Shown: piece after piece, positions 1 to 7,543 of the stretch | Layout of the letters: each line of letters opens with the position of its first letter | Numbering within the stretch: the stretch's first letter is position 1 | Origin: Desulfurobacterium sp. | GTDB taxonomy: Bacteria > Aquificota > Aquificia > Desulfurobacteriales > Desulfurobacteriaceae | Length of the DNA stretch: 14,091 nt | Direction: 5' to 3' | NCBI GenBank assembly: GCA_003978805.1 | Contig: QNYI01000136.1 | Location: forward strand, 1 to 14,091 | Position numbers and translations under genes: made by a program | Notes under the pieces: model-generated | What the model was told of the DNA's origin: nothing | Seen by the model: only the letters and a program-made list of their open reading frames with translations | Database searches by the model: none

Positions 1-881
1 TCAAGATGCTTGAAAAGCAGGGTATCCTTAAGAGGGAGGAGGCGGAGAGGATAGTCTCGGGATTGAGAGAGGTTCTTGACGAGATAGAGAAAGGAAAGTT
101 TGTCTGGAGGACGGAACTTGAAGATGTTCACATGAACGTTGAGAGGAGGTTAATTGAGAAGGTCGGCGAGGTCGGCGGTAAGCTTCACACCGGCCGTTCA
201 AGGAACGACCAAGTGGCAACGGATGTAAGGCTTTATGTCCGTCGCGAGATAGAGGAGATACTGAAACTTTTAAAGGAGCTAAGGAGAGCTTTCGTTAAGC
301 AGGCGGAAGAGAACTTGGACGTTGTAATGCCCGGCTACACCCACCTTCAGATTGCCCAGCCGGTTCTCTACTCCCACCACCTACTTGCCTACTACTGGAT
401 GTTTAAGAGGGACGAGGAGAGGTTTAAGGATACTCTGAAGAGGGTTAACGTTTCTCCCTTAGGTTCTGCTGCTTTAGCCGGGACGAGTTACCCGTTGGAT
501 AGGGAGTTTACTGCGGAGCTCCTTGGATTTAACGGCGTTACGAGGAACAGTATGGACGCCGTTAGCGACAGGGACTTTGTGGCAGAGACCATCTTTAACT
601 GTGCTATGGTTATGATGCACCTTTCAAGGCTTTCTGAGGAACTCGTCCTCTGGTCAACGGAGGAGTTCGGTTTTATTGAACTGCCCGATGCTTTCTGCAC
701 GGGGAGCTCCATAATGCCCCAGAAGAAGAACCCTGACGTATCTGAGCTTACAAGGGGTAAGACCGGAAGGGTTTATGGAGATTTAATTGCAATCCTTACC
801 GTTTTAAAAGGCCTGCCCCTTACCTATAATAGAGACCTTCAGGAAGATAAGGAACCTCTGTTTGATGCCATATACAGTTAA
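1..881 (+). CDS. argH: Argininosuccinate lyase, main part (5' partial, ends early at a frameshift)
   Basis: Argininosuccinate lyase splits argininosuccinate into arginine and fumarate, the last step of arginine synthesis in the cytoplasm; it works as a homotetramer. The frame is open from base 3, and the ATG at base 6 is internal, because family members have about 40 more residues before this point. Counting from that ATG, visible motifs are TGRSRNDQ (residues 62-69), the catalytic-histidine segment MPGYTHLQ (108-115, His113) and the fumarase/ASL superfamily signature [11 protein letters not shown] (233-243), whose loop carries the catalytic serine. The frame reads normally to [12 protein letters not shown] and then hits TAA at 879-881. 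The rest of the protein continues in the +1 frame (bases 865-1275). All catalytic motifs lie in this part. Identity is very secure; whether the frameshift is real or a sequence error is not. Confidence 0.93.
   Translation, partial: KMLEKQGILKREEAERIVSGLREVLDEIEKGKFVWRTELEDVHMNVERRLIEKVGEVGGKLHTGRSRNDQVATDVRLYVRREIEEILKLLKELRRAFVKQAEENLDVVMPGYTHLQIAQPVLYSHHLLAYYWMFKRDEERFKDTLKRVNVSPLGSAALAGTSYPLDREFTAELLGFNGVTRNSMDAVSDRDFVAETIFNCAMVMMHLSRLSEELVLWSTEEFGFIELPDAFCTGSSIMPQKKNPDVSELTRGKTGRVYGDLIAILTVLKGLPLTYNRDLQEDKEPLFDAIYS
865..881 (+). other. Frameshift site in argH
   Basis: Upstream the frame reads F-D-A-I and then Y-S-stop; downstream the ArgH sequence resumes as T-V-K-M-S-L-K in the frame beginning at 874. 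Family members have exactly one residue between the FDAx block and the TV/TW block, so two bases are missing. The local sequence is gccatatacagtt; restoring one TA unit (gccatatatacagtt) gives A-I-Y-T-V-K with no stop. The simplest explanation is therefore loss of one TA from a short alternating TA run. No slippery heptamer or downstream structure for programmed frameshifting is obvious. Confidence 0.8.
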
Positions 882-1275
882 AATGTCCTTAAAAGTTAAC
901 GCCAAGATAGTCTCCGGCATGAGGCCAAAGAAAGAGAGGATGAGAGAGCAGGCAAAGAAAGGCTTTTCCCTTGCGACCGACGTTGCCGACTACTTGGCAA
1001 AGAAAGGCGTTCCGTTCAGGGAAGCTCATGAGATAGTCGGAAAGGTCGTTGCCTACTGCCTTGACACCGGAAAGACCCTTGAGAACCTTACCCTTGAGGA
1101 GTTTAGGAAGTTCTCAGACAAGTTTGAAGAAGACGTCCTCTCGCTTATGAGTGTTGAAGGTTCTGTGAACAGCAGGAACGTTGTAGGAGGAACGGCAAGG
1201 AAACAGGTTGAAGAGGAGATAAAGAGGATTAAGGAGGAAGAAGGTTTTAATAATTTATCCGGAGGTTACGAATGA
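865..1275 (+). CDS. argH: Argininosuccinate lyase, C-terminal part in shifted frame
   Basis: This is the C-terminal domain of the same argH gene, displaced by one frame. It contains the ArgH C-terminal pattern: [11 protein letters not shown], then [20 protein letters not shown] and [10 protein letters not shown], which follows LFDA directly in intact homologues. About 133 residues from here, 291 upstream and roughly 40 beyond the window edge add up to a normal ArgH length near 460. If translated separately, ATG 865 is the first candidate start, with an AAGGAA about ten bases upstream, but the region before VKMSLK is only the shifted remnant of the parent reading frame. I treat it as part of one broken or mis-sequenced gene rather than an independent protein. 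It ends in an ATGA overlap with the next gene, consistent with an operon. Confidence 0.88.
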   Translation: MPYTVKMSLKVNAKIVSGMRPKKERMREQAKKGFSLATDVADYLAKKGVPFREAHEIVGKVVAYCLDTGKTLENLTLEEFRKFSDKFEEDVLSLMSVEGSVNSRNVVGGTARKQVEEEIKRIKEEEGFNNLSGGYE

Positions 1276-2135
1276 TAAGGTTTGAGCCTTCCTTTTTCCT
1301 TGAAAGGAACAGGGAGATAGATGACGTTACCTTAAGGGCTATCGCAAGGGAAGTGAGGAAAGACATACTAAAGATGACATCTGCCGTTAACTCTGGACAC
1401 CCCGGCGGTTCAATGTCTGCAGCCGACATCCTCGTTACCCTCTACTACTACAAGATGAGACACAACCCGGAAAATCCCAAGTGGGAAAAGAGAGACCGCT
1501 TTGTCCTTTCAAAGGGACACTCCTCTCCGGCACTGTACTCTGTCCTTGCAAGGACGGGATACTTTCCTATTGAAAAGTTAAAGGAGTTCAGAGTCCTTGA
1601 AGGAGACCTTCAGGGACACCCGAGCATGCTCACGACTCCCGGCGTGGAGATAAGCACGGGTTCCCTCGGACACGGCATAGGTGCTGCCGTTGGGATGGCG
1701 CTGGCCTTAAAGCTTGACAGGAGCGATAGCAGGGTCTACTGCATGATAGGTGACGGGGAAGCTCAGGAAGGGAGCGTTTGGGAGTCAGCTATGGCTGCCT
1801 CTCACTACAACCTTGACAACCTTTGTGTAATCTTGGACAACAACAACTTACAGATTGATGGGCCTGTTGACGAGGTTATGTCTATCTATCCAACGGTGGA
1901 AAAGTGGAAGGCCTTTGGCTGGCACGTTATAGAGATAAACGGCCACGACTTTAAGGAAATAAAAAACGCCCTTGATGAGGCCGATACGGTCAAGTACAAG
2001 CCGACGATGATAGTTGCCAGAACCGTTAAGGGGAAAGGAGTTTCTTTTATGGAGAACAGGGCAGAGTGGCACGGTAAGGCTTTACCTCCTGACCTTTTAA
2101 AGGAAGCCCTTAAAGAACTGGGAGAGCTCTCTTAG
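1272..2135 (+). CDS. Transketolase, N-terminal (thiamine-diphosphate pyrophosphate-binding) subunit
   Basis: This is half of a split transketolase, which moves two-carbon ketol units between sugar phosphates in the non-oxidative pentose phosphate pathway, in the cytoplasm. The 287-residue length matches the N-terminal subunit of two-gene transketolases common in archaea and some thermophilic bacteria. Visible motifs are SGHPGG (41-46), KGH (81-83), GSLGHG (130-135) and the thiamine diphosphate/metal motif GDGEAQEG (160-167) ending with DNNN at 189-192. The ATG overlaps the argH stop as ATGA, with GGAGG six bases or so upstream, so translational coupling to argH is likely. The second subunit starts 12 bases downstream. 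A 1-deoxyxylulose-5-phosphate synthase reading is disfavoured by the split organisation and by the motif set. Confidence 0.94.
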   Translation: MIRFEPSFFLERNREIDDVTLRAIAREVRKDILKMTSAVNSGHPGGSMSAADILVTLYYYKMRHNPENPKWEKRDRFVLSKGHSSPALYSVLARTGYFPIEKLKEFRVLEGDLQGHPSMLTTPGVEISTGSLGHGIGAAVGMALALKLDRSDSRVYCMIGDGEAQEGSVWESAMAASHYNLDNLCVILDNNNLQIDGPVDEVMSIYPTVEKWKAFGWHVIEINGHDFKEIKNALDEADTVKYKPTMIVARTVKGKGVSFMENRAEWHGKALPPDLLKEALKELGELS

Positions 2136-2147
2136 AGGAGGAAGTAG

Positions 2148-3086
2148 ATGGAAAAGGTCAGCCTTAGGGACGCTTACGGGGATACACTTGTTGAGCTCGG
2201 GAAGGAAGATGAGAGGATAGTTGTTCTTGATGCCGACCTTTCCGGTTCTACCAAGACTGCGAAGTTTGCGAAAGTGTTCCCCGAAAGGTTCTTTAACATG
2301 GGAATTGCAGAGATTAACATGATGAACGTTGCTGCAGGGCTCGCGGTTTCCGGGAAGATACCTTTTGTTAGCACCTTTGCAATTTTTGGAACCGGAAGGG
2401 CGTGGGAGGCCGTCAGACAGACGATATGCTATCCTAACCTTAACGTGAAGGTGGTCTGTTCTCACGGTGGAATAACGGTAGGAGAGGACGGAGCGAGCCA
2501 CCAAGCCCTTGAAGATGTATCTCTTATGAGAAGTCTCCCCAACATGAGGGTAATAGTTCCCGCAGACGATATAGAAACGAGACAGGTAATAAGGAAGGTG
2601 GCTTACACGGAGGGACCCTTTTATGTGAGGCTTTCAAGGGAGAAGTTCCCGAGGATTTTTGACGAAACCTATAGGTTTGAAGTGGGTAAAGGTCACGTCT
2701 TAAGGGAGGGAGAGGACGTAACCGTTATCTCCAACGGTGTAATGACCCACTTTGCTCTCCTTGCAGCCGAAATCCTTGAAAAAGAAGGAATCTCTGTAGA
2801 AGTAATTCATATGTCTACCGTCAAGCCCGTAGACGTTGAACTGGTGGTTGATTCGGCTTTAAAGACTGGAGCTGTTGTTACCGCCGAGGAGCACTCCATC
2901 ATCGGGGGTCTTGGTTCGGCCGTAGCGGAAGTTTTGGTTGAGAACTGCCCCGTTCCTCTGGAGAGGCTTGGAACTCCTGACGTTTTTGGACTTTCGGGGA
3001 AGGGATGGGACTTACTCCACTACTTTGGACTTGATGAAAATGGGATAATTGCGAAGGTCAAAAAAGTCCTTGAGAGGAAGAAATGA
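2148..3086 (+). CDS. Transketolase, C-terminal (pyrimidine-binding) subunit
   Basis: This is the partner subunit of the transketolase encoded just upstream; together they equal one full-length enzyme of about 600 residues. It carries the pyrimidine-binding domain followed by the transketolase C-terminal domain. GIAE at 52-55 contains the glutamate that activates thiamine diphosphate. The block HGGITVGEDGASHQALED begins at residue 106 and is typical of the Pyr domain. RLSR near residue 162 is a typical substrate-phosphate segment, and the C-terminal part from about 190 carries the family's alternating sheet pattern. The start ATG has a strong GAGGAGG six bases upstream. The stop overlaps the ctpA start as ATGA. 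Neither active-site half appears damaged. Confidence 0.94.
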   Translation: MEKVSLRDAYGDTLVELGKEDERIVVLDADLSGSTKTAKFAKVFPERFFNMGIAEINMMNVAAGLAVSGKIPFVSTFAIFGTGRAWEAVRQTICYPNLNVKVVCSHGGITVGEDGASHQALEDVSLMRSLPNMRVIVPADDIETRQVIRKVAYTEGPFYVRLSREKFPRIFDETYRFEVGKGHVLREGEDVTVISNGVMTHFALLAAEILEKEGISVEVIHMSTVKPVDVELVVDSALKTGAVVTAEEHSIIGGLGSAVAEVLVENCPVPLERLGTPDVFGLSGKGWDLLHYFGLDENGIIAKVKKVLERKK

Positions 3087-4375
3087 AACGGTTCCTGAAA
3101 GCCTCCCTCTTCTTTTCTGTAGTTATCCTGCTTATCCTTTCGGTTGCAAGAGTGTCCCTCTCTGCAGCAATGAAGGGAGATGTGAAAGGGGGTAACGAGC
3201 TCAGCTTCGTCAGGTTGTTTACCGAGGTCTACCAGCTTGTAAGGGAGAAGTACGTTGAGCCTGTAACCCCTAAAAAGCTCTTTGAGGGCGCTATTCAAGG
3301 GATGCTCTCAAAACTTGACCCCCACTCTACCCTCTTTACTCCCGATAAGTTTAAGGAGTTTCAGGTAGAGACTCAGGGAGAGTTCGGAGGTCTGGGAATC
3401 CAGATAACGAAGACGAAGGACGGAAGGCTTCTCATCATAGCTCCCATAGAGGATACCCCTGCCTACAGGGCAGGTCTAAAGGCTGGAGACGTTATTGTCA
3501 AGATAGAGGACAAGAAGGTAACTCCCGATATGAGCCTTATGGAAGCCGTTAAGCTTATGAGGGGAAAGCCGGGAACCAAGATAACTATCTGGGTTTGGCG
3601 GAAAGGCTGGCCGGAACCGAAACCTTTTACCATAACGAGGGCAGTTATAAAGATTAAGAGCGTTAAGTACAGGATACTTGAGGGGGACATCGGTTACATA
3701 AGGTTTACGATGTTCCAGAGGAACGCCGTTGATGAGTTTAAGAGGGCGCTGGAGAACCTCTTAAAGGATAAGAAGTTGCAGGGAATCATTGTTGACGTGA
3801 GGAACAACCCCGGAGGTCTCCTTGACGCTGCCGTTGCAATCAGCGACTACTTCCTGCCAAAGGGTAAGCTCATCGTTTACACTAAGGGAAGGATTCCTGA
3901 AAGCGTGAGGAAGTTCTACTCCACCCATGACCCCGTTGTGCCGGTTGATATACCCATCGTTATGCTTGTTAATTCTGGAACTGCAAGTGCTGCGGAGATT
4001 TTAACGGGAGCTCTCCGCTATAACGACAGGGCTATAGTTGTAGGGGAGAAGACGTTCGGTAAAGGTTCAGTTCAAACGCTCTATCCCCTTGAGATGGGTT
4101 ACGCCGTCAAGATAACTACGGCAAAGTACTACATGCCGAACAATGAGTGCATTGACGGTAAGGGGATTACCCCCGATATCGTGGTTAAGCTCTCAAAGGA
4201 AGACGTGGAACGGCTCAAGAAAGAGTTTAAGGAAATGGAAGAACACCCGGAGAAGACGGAGGAGATAAGGAAGGAGAGAGAGAAGCGCATTGACAACCAG
4301 ATGAAGAGGGCGATAGAGGTTATTAAGGAGTATCGCCTTATAGAGCGTATTCTGGGTGGGAAAAAGGCTGCATGA
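3083..4375 (+). CDS. ctpA: C-terminal processing peptidase (S41A family), exported, PDZ-containing
   Basis: This is a serine protease of the CtpA/Prc/CtpB family that acts outside the cytoplasmic membrane, where it trims or degrades proteins from their C-termini. Residues 1-28 form a signal peptide or membrane anchor (positive MKRFLK start, then a long hydrophobic stretch). The N-terminal helical segment at 40-95 is followed by a PDZ domain at about 95-185 (GGLGIQI at 102-108, RAGLKAGDVI at 129-138) and the S41 core at about 195-370. The catalytic Ser/Lys dyad is S302 (in NSGTASAAE) and K327 (in GEKTFGKGSVQ), with the expected spacing of 25 residues; Q331 is the usual supporting residue. The C-terminus (372-430) is a charged helix. 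It sits in an operon with metabolic genes, and its substrate cannot be read from the sequence. Confidence 0.94.
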   Translation: MKRFLKASLFFSVVILLILSVARVSLSAAMKGDVKGGNELSFVRLFTEVYQLVREKYVEPVTPKKLFEGAIQGMLSKLDPHSTLFTPDKFKEFQVETQGEFGGLGIQITKTKDGRLLIIAPIEDTPAYRAGLKAGDVIVKIEDKKVTPDMSLMEAVKLMRGKPGTKITIWVWRKGWPEPKPFTITRAVIKIKSVKYRILEGDIGYIRFTMFQRNAVDEFKRALENLLKDKKLQGIIVDVRNNPGGLLDAAVAISDYFLPKGKLIVYTKGRIPESVRKFYSTHDPVVPVDIPIVMLVNSGTASAAEILTGALRYNDRAIVVGEKTFGKGSVQTLYPLEMGYAVKITTAKYYMPNNECIDGKGITPDIVVKLSKEDVERLKKEFKEMEEHPEKTEEIRKEREKRIDNQMKRAIEVIKEYRLIERILGGKKAA

Positions 4376-5007
4376 AGCTCTTTACGCTTCACGGTTGGAG
4401 CTTTGACCCGCGTATCTGGAAAGGAACTCCCTTTGAAAGGGCGGAACATCTGGCTCTTCCCGGCCACGGGGAGAGCCTTTTTAGTTCTTCAGATGTGGTA
4501 GAACTCTCTGAGGAAATTGGGGATTACCTTCCTGAGAGCTCTGTCCTTGTTGGATGGTCCTTAGGAGCGACCTTAGCCGTTGTAACAGCTGTCCTTTACC
4601 CCGATAAGGTTAAAGGACTTGTCCTCTTTGCTCCCACTTTAAAGTTCTCCGGTATCTCCCAGCCGGAGGTGGTTGTAAAGCGCTTCTTAAAGAAGCTTAA
4701 GAGAAGGTTCTTGGAGACGGTGAGGGAGTTCAGAGCTCTCTGCTCTACCGAGGAGTTTCCCATCCCGGGGTTTGACGAGAGGAAGGTTGTGGAGCTCCTT
4801 GAGTCCTTCTCTTACTTTGACCTTTCCGATTTTGCAAAGAGAGTAAAAGTCCAGACCAAAATCTTTGTCGGAGAGATGGACTCCGTTACGGGAGTAGTCG
4901 GCGCTTACGGCCTTTACCGTCTGGTTTGTGGCGCGACCTTATCCGTTTTTCCGGGAAGGGATCACTTAAGCGTCCTCTACGGCCGTTACTTTTTTCCTTT
5001 CGTTTAG
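4372..5007 (+). CDS. Small alpha/beta hydrolase, BioH-like
   Basis: This is a 211-residue alpha/beta-hydrolase-fold protein with a complete apparent catalytic triad: nucleophile S63 in GWSLGA (61-66), acid D170 in GEMDSVT, and His198 in GRDHLS. HGW at 7-9 supplies the oxyanion-hole region. The overall pattern is closest to BioH-type pimeloyl-ACP methyl ester esterases of biotin synthesis, but it is shorter than the roughly 250 residues usual there, with a reduced cap region between about 90 and 155. No biotin genes lie nearby, so the substrate is unassigned; related esterases or thioesterases are equally possible. The ATG overlaps the ctpA stop as ATGA. No signal peptide is present, so it is cytoplasmic. 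Its last 42 bases overlap the end of rapZ on the opposite strand, beginning directly after the His198 codon. Confidence 0.82.
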   Translation: MKLFTLHGWSFDPRIWKGTPFERAEHLALPGHGESLFSSSDVVELSEEIGDYLPESSVLVGWSLGATLAVVTAVLYPDKVKGLVLFAPTLKFSGISQPEVVVKRFLKKLKRRFLETVREFRALCSTEEFPIPGFDERKVVELLESFSYFDLSDFAKRVKVQTKIFVGEMDSVTGVVGAYGLYRLVCGATLSVFPGRDHLSVLYGRYFFPFV

Positions 5008-5868
5008 TTCCCTGTGTTCAACAAAGACGTCAAAGCTTTTAAACTTCTCTGCAATTTTCTCGGCTACAAGCTCCGTAAGGGCTACAGACCTGTGTTGTCC
5101 GCCGGTGCAACCTATGGCGTAGGTAACGTATGCCTTCCCCTCCTGTTCGTACATTGGGAGGGTAAACTCAATAAAGCGTGTTATTAGCTGTAGGGTCTCT
5201 TTAGCCTCGGGGAATCGGAAGATGTAGTCGGCCACCTCCTTGTCCATGCCGGTTTTTGGGCGGAGCTCCGCTACAAAGTGGGGGTTAGGCAGGAACCTAA
5301 CGTCAAATATGTTGTCTGCCGAAGGGGGCAGTCCGTACTTAAATCCGAAGGAGAGGATGGTAACCTTAAGCCTTGGCTTACCGCTACAGATAATCTCCTT
5401 TAAGAACCGTTTAAGGTCATGAACCGTCATCCCGGTTGTATCTATGACCCTGTCTGCTAAAGCCTTTATCGGTTCAAGGATCTCTTTTTCCTCGTCTATG
5501 AGGGATTCAAGGTTCTTCCCCGGCTCGTAGCGCTCAAAGGGGTGGGGACGCCTCGTTTCGCTGAAGCGCTTAATGAGGGACTCTTTGTCTGAGGTAAAGT
5601 ACCATACCTCAACTTCCGGGTGCTTTGATTTTATATTCTTAAGCATTGACGGGGCAGTAGTCCTGAAAGAAGGGTTCCTTATGTCCGTTACGAGAACGGC
5701 CTTTTCTATTTCGGGGTTATCCTTTAGTAACCTTATGAGGCTCGGGACGAGGGAAGGAGGAACGTTGTCTATGCAGTAAAACCCTAAGTCTTCCAAGTGC
5801 CTCATTCCGCTGGATTTACCGGCTCCTGATTCCCCGGTAAGGATGAGAATCTTCTTTTCCCTTTTCAT
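4966..5868 (-). CDS. rapZ: RapZ/YvcJ-family nucleotide-binding regulator
   Basis: This is a RapZ-family protein (formerly YhbJ/YvcJ). In Escherichia coli, RapZ is an RNase adaptor controlling glucosamine-6-phosphate synthase through small RNAs; in most other phyla the role is less defined. The N-terminal kinase-like domain has Walker A GESGAGKSS (12-20) followed by LEDLGFYCIDNVPP (25-38), a family hallmark. The C-terminal domain (about 165-290) contains FGFKYG, the DVRFLPNP segment and GCTGGQHRSV (253-262), then EHRELN. The 300-residue length is near or slightly above the family norm, and the extra tail is the part overlapping the hydrolase gene. The start ATG overlaps the upstream stop as ATGA, with GAGG about eight bases upstream. 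It is the last gene of a four-gene minus-strand operon. The E. coli sRNA mechanism should not be assumed here. Confidence 0.95.
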   Translation of the reverse strand: MKREKKILILTGESGAGKSSGMRHLEDLGFYCIDNVPPSLVPSLIRLLKDNPEIEKAVLVTDIRNPSFRTTAPSMLKNIKSKHPEVEVWYFTSDKESLIKRFSETRRPHPFERYEPGKNLESLIDEEKEILEPIKALADRVIDTTGMTVHDLKRFLKEIICSGKPRLKVTILSFGFKYGLPPSADNIFDVRFLPNPHFVAELRPKTGMDKEVADYIFRFPEAKETLQLITRFIEFTLPMYEQEGKAYVTYAIGCTGGQHRSVALTELVAEKIAEKFKSFDVFVEHRELNERKKVTAVEDA

Positions 5869-6662
5869 TTTTTTAACCTCACGGCCTTAACGCTGTTCAT
5901 CATGAATTCTGGAACGAAGAGGATGCCGTTGCAGTAGCCTATATCGGCGGGGGAGAACCCTTTGTAAACCTCCCGAACCTTTCCGTCTTTAAGCCGGTAA
6001 ACTCTGCCTGCTGCAAAGTCCGAAAAGAGAACTGTCCCGTCTTTTAAGGCTACAACGCCGTCAAGGTTCTCAAAACCGGAGGCTAATACTTTTACCTCTT
6101 TGCCGTCAACAAGAAGTAGTTTTCCCCCTCCCCAGCTGGCAACGAGGAGCTTTCCGTCGGGAAGGACGTCAATTCCGTTGGGCCCTTGGAGCCTGTAGTC
6201 CCTCAGGAAAAGGGAGACTTTAAAGCTTTCTGTATCTATGGCGTAAATGGAGTTTGTCTGGGTGTCCGTAACGTAAACGGTCTTCTTCCCGTCAAAGGCG
6301 ATATCGTTCAAGAACTTAGCGTCAGGTATGGGTATCTTCCTTTCTATTTTTCCCGTCTGTGCATCTGCAACAACTACCGTGTCTATGTCTGCTACAAAGA
6401 GCTTTCCCTTTACAAAGGTTATTCCCTTTGGAGCGTTTAGTCCGGTTATAAATTTTGGCTTTACTACCTTTCCCTTAAGGTCGGCAAGGAGGATGTAGCC
6501 GTCACCGTCCTTTTTATCAGGAGGGAGTCCTCCGATGTTTGATACGTAGAGTTTCCCTTTATAGCACTGGGAGCTCTCGGGAGTGCTGATACTGCTTCCT
6601 ATTCCGAAAATTACCGGAGCAATGAGGGTAACGGCAACGGCAGATATGGTTCCTATCCCCAT
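5865..6662 (-). CDS. Exported six-bladed beta-propeller protein (NHL/SMP-30-like), function unknown
   Basis: A 265-residue protein with a hydrophobic N-terminus (residues 1-26) that looks like a signal peptide or anchor, although it lacks the usual positive charges. The rest is built from repeated strand units ending in similar tetrapeptides: YVSN (39-42), FVAD (89-92), YVTD (130-133), LVAS (173-176), LFSD (212-215) and FVPE (249-252). Six such units at about 40-residue spacing indicate a six-bladed propeller of the NHL/SMP-30/YncE type. Residues such as PNGID (161-165) and NLDGV (199-203) resemble the metal-site loops of SMP-30-type lactonases, but catalysis cannot be asserted. Its start overlaps the NAD kinase stop by 10 bases and its stop overlaps the rapZ start by 4, so it is co-translated with cytoplasmic genes. 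It may be a surface binding protein or a lactonase. Confidence 0.78.
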   Translation of the reverse strand: MGIGTISAVAVTLIAPVIFGIGSSISTPESSQCYKGKLYVSNIGGLPPDKKDGDGYILLADLKGKVVKPKFITGLNAPKGITFVKGKLFVADIDTVVVADAQTGKIERKIPIPDAKFLNDIAFDGKKTVYVTDTQTNSIYAIDTESFKVSLFLRDYRLQGPNGIDVLPDGKLLVASWGGGKLLLVDGKEVKVLASGFENLDGVVALKDGTVLFSDFAAGRVYRLKDGKVREVYKGFSPADIGYCNGILFVPEFMMNSVKAVRLKK

Positions 6663-7543
6663 TTTAGTTTCTCCCTTAAGGTTTGGTAGTAGGACTTCTT
6701 CGGGTCCCTCAGGATTAACAGGTCGTAGGGGGAGCGGGTTATCTCTATGGTGTCGCCTTTTCGGAGCTCTATACCTTCTTGTCCGTCAAAGATTACCATT
6801 ACAGTCTCACTTTCCGTTTTTAGCTTTGCCGTGAGGCAGATTTTCCCTTCAAGGACGAGGGGCCTTAAGGTGAGGGTATGAGGGCATATCGGCGTAAGGA
6901 GCATTGCGCTTAATGTCGGCATCAGTATGGGGCCTCCTGCAGAGAGGGAGTAGGCGGTTGAGCCTGTCGGCGTTGCCACGATTACGCCGTCACCTCTGAA
7001 CGTTGTGACGTACTCTCCGTCTGCCTCTACTTCTATTTCTATGATTCTTGCTAAGGTATCCCTCTTTATTGCAACCTCATTGACGCACCTGTAGATGGAG
7101 ATGTGGCCGTTCTTTCGGAGAACCTTGACCCTTATGACAGGCCTGTTTTCTACTACAAACTCTCCCCTTAGTAGCCTTTCAAGGCTCTCCTCTATGTTGT
7201 CTATGGATATCTCCGTTAAGAAACCGAGGGTTCCGAAGTTTATTCCGAGGAGGGGGACAGGTCTCTTATCAACGAGCTTTGCCACTGTAAGGAACGTGCC
7301 ATCTCCACCGAGAACAAGGATAACGTCAACCTTGTCGGGTAGAACTAACCTGTCAACGCCCTTTACTTTCTCTTTGCAGACTGGCTCTTCCGTTAGCTTG
7401 CAGGTTTCCTCGTCTGTATATAGTCTAACTGGATAGTCTCTGAGTTTTCTTATTATCCTCTGGACACCCCTACCGCTTTCAGGTTTTATCGGGTTGGCTA
7501 TAATGCCGATGTTCTTATAGACGGGCTTTTTTCCTCCTGTCAT
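6653..7543 (-). CDS. nadK: NAD kinase
   Basis: It phosphorylates NAD to NADP using ATP or polyphosphate in the cytoplasm, supplying the cell's NADP. The 296-residue protein has the diagnostic GGDGT motif (79-83), the following GINFGTLGFL (100-109), the conserved NE pair (155-156), the GDG segment (184-186) and TPTGSTAYSLSAGGPI (191-206). LTPICPHTL (216-224) is also a family signature. Early IGIIANP (12-18) is the usual first strand, which supports the ATG at 7543; no other start lies between. That start is inside the upstream loader gene, a 29-base overlap, with a GGAAGG stretch just before it. The stop overlaps the propeller gene by 10 bases. All motifs expected for activity are intact. Confidence 0.97.
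   Translation of the reverse strand: MTGGKKPVYKNIGIIANPIKPESGRGVQRIIRKLRDYPVRLYTDEETCKLTEEPVCKEKVKGVDRLVLPDKVDVILVLGGDGTFLTVAKLVDKRPVPLLGINFGTLGFLTEISIDNIEESLERLLRGEFVVENRPVIRVKVLRKNGHISIYRCVNEVAIKRDTLARIIEIEVEADGEYVTTFRGDGVIVATPTGSTAYSLSAGGPILMPTLSAMLLTPICPHTLTLRPLVLEGKICLTAKLKTESETVMVIFDGQEGIELRKGDTIEITRSPYDLLILRDPKKSYYQTLREKLKWG

Noticed and set aside
6..11. ATG at base 6 as the argH start
   Set aside because: The frame is already open at base 3 and family members have about 40 residues before this point, so the gene simply runs off the window edge.
862..900. Programmed ribosomal frameshift in argH
   Set aside because: No slippery sequence, stimulatory stem-loop or pseudoknot is obvious, and ArgH is not known to be recoded; loss of a TA unit is simpler.
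2097..2504. 135-codon open frame on the minus strand across the transketolase junction
   Set aside because: Antisense shadow of two well-conserved subunits with no motif or supported start.
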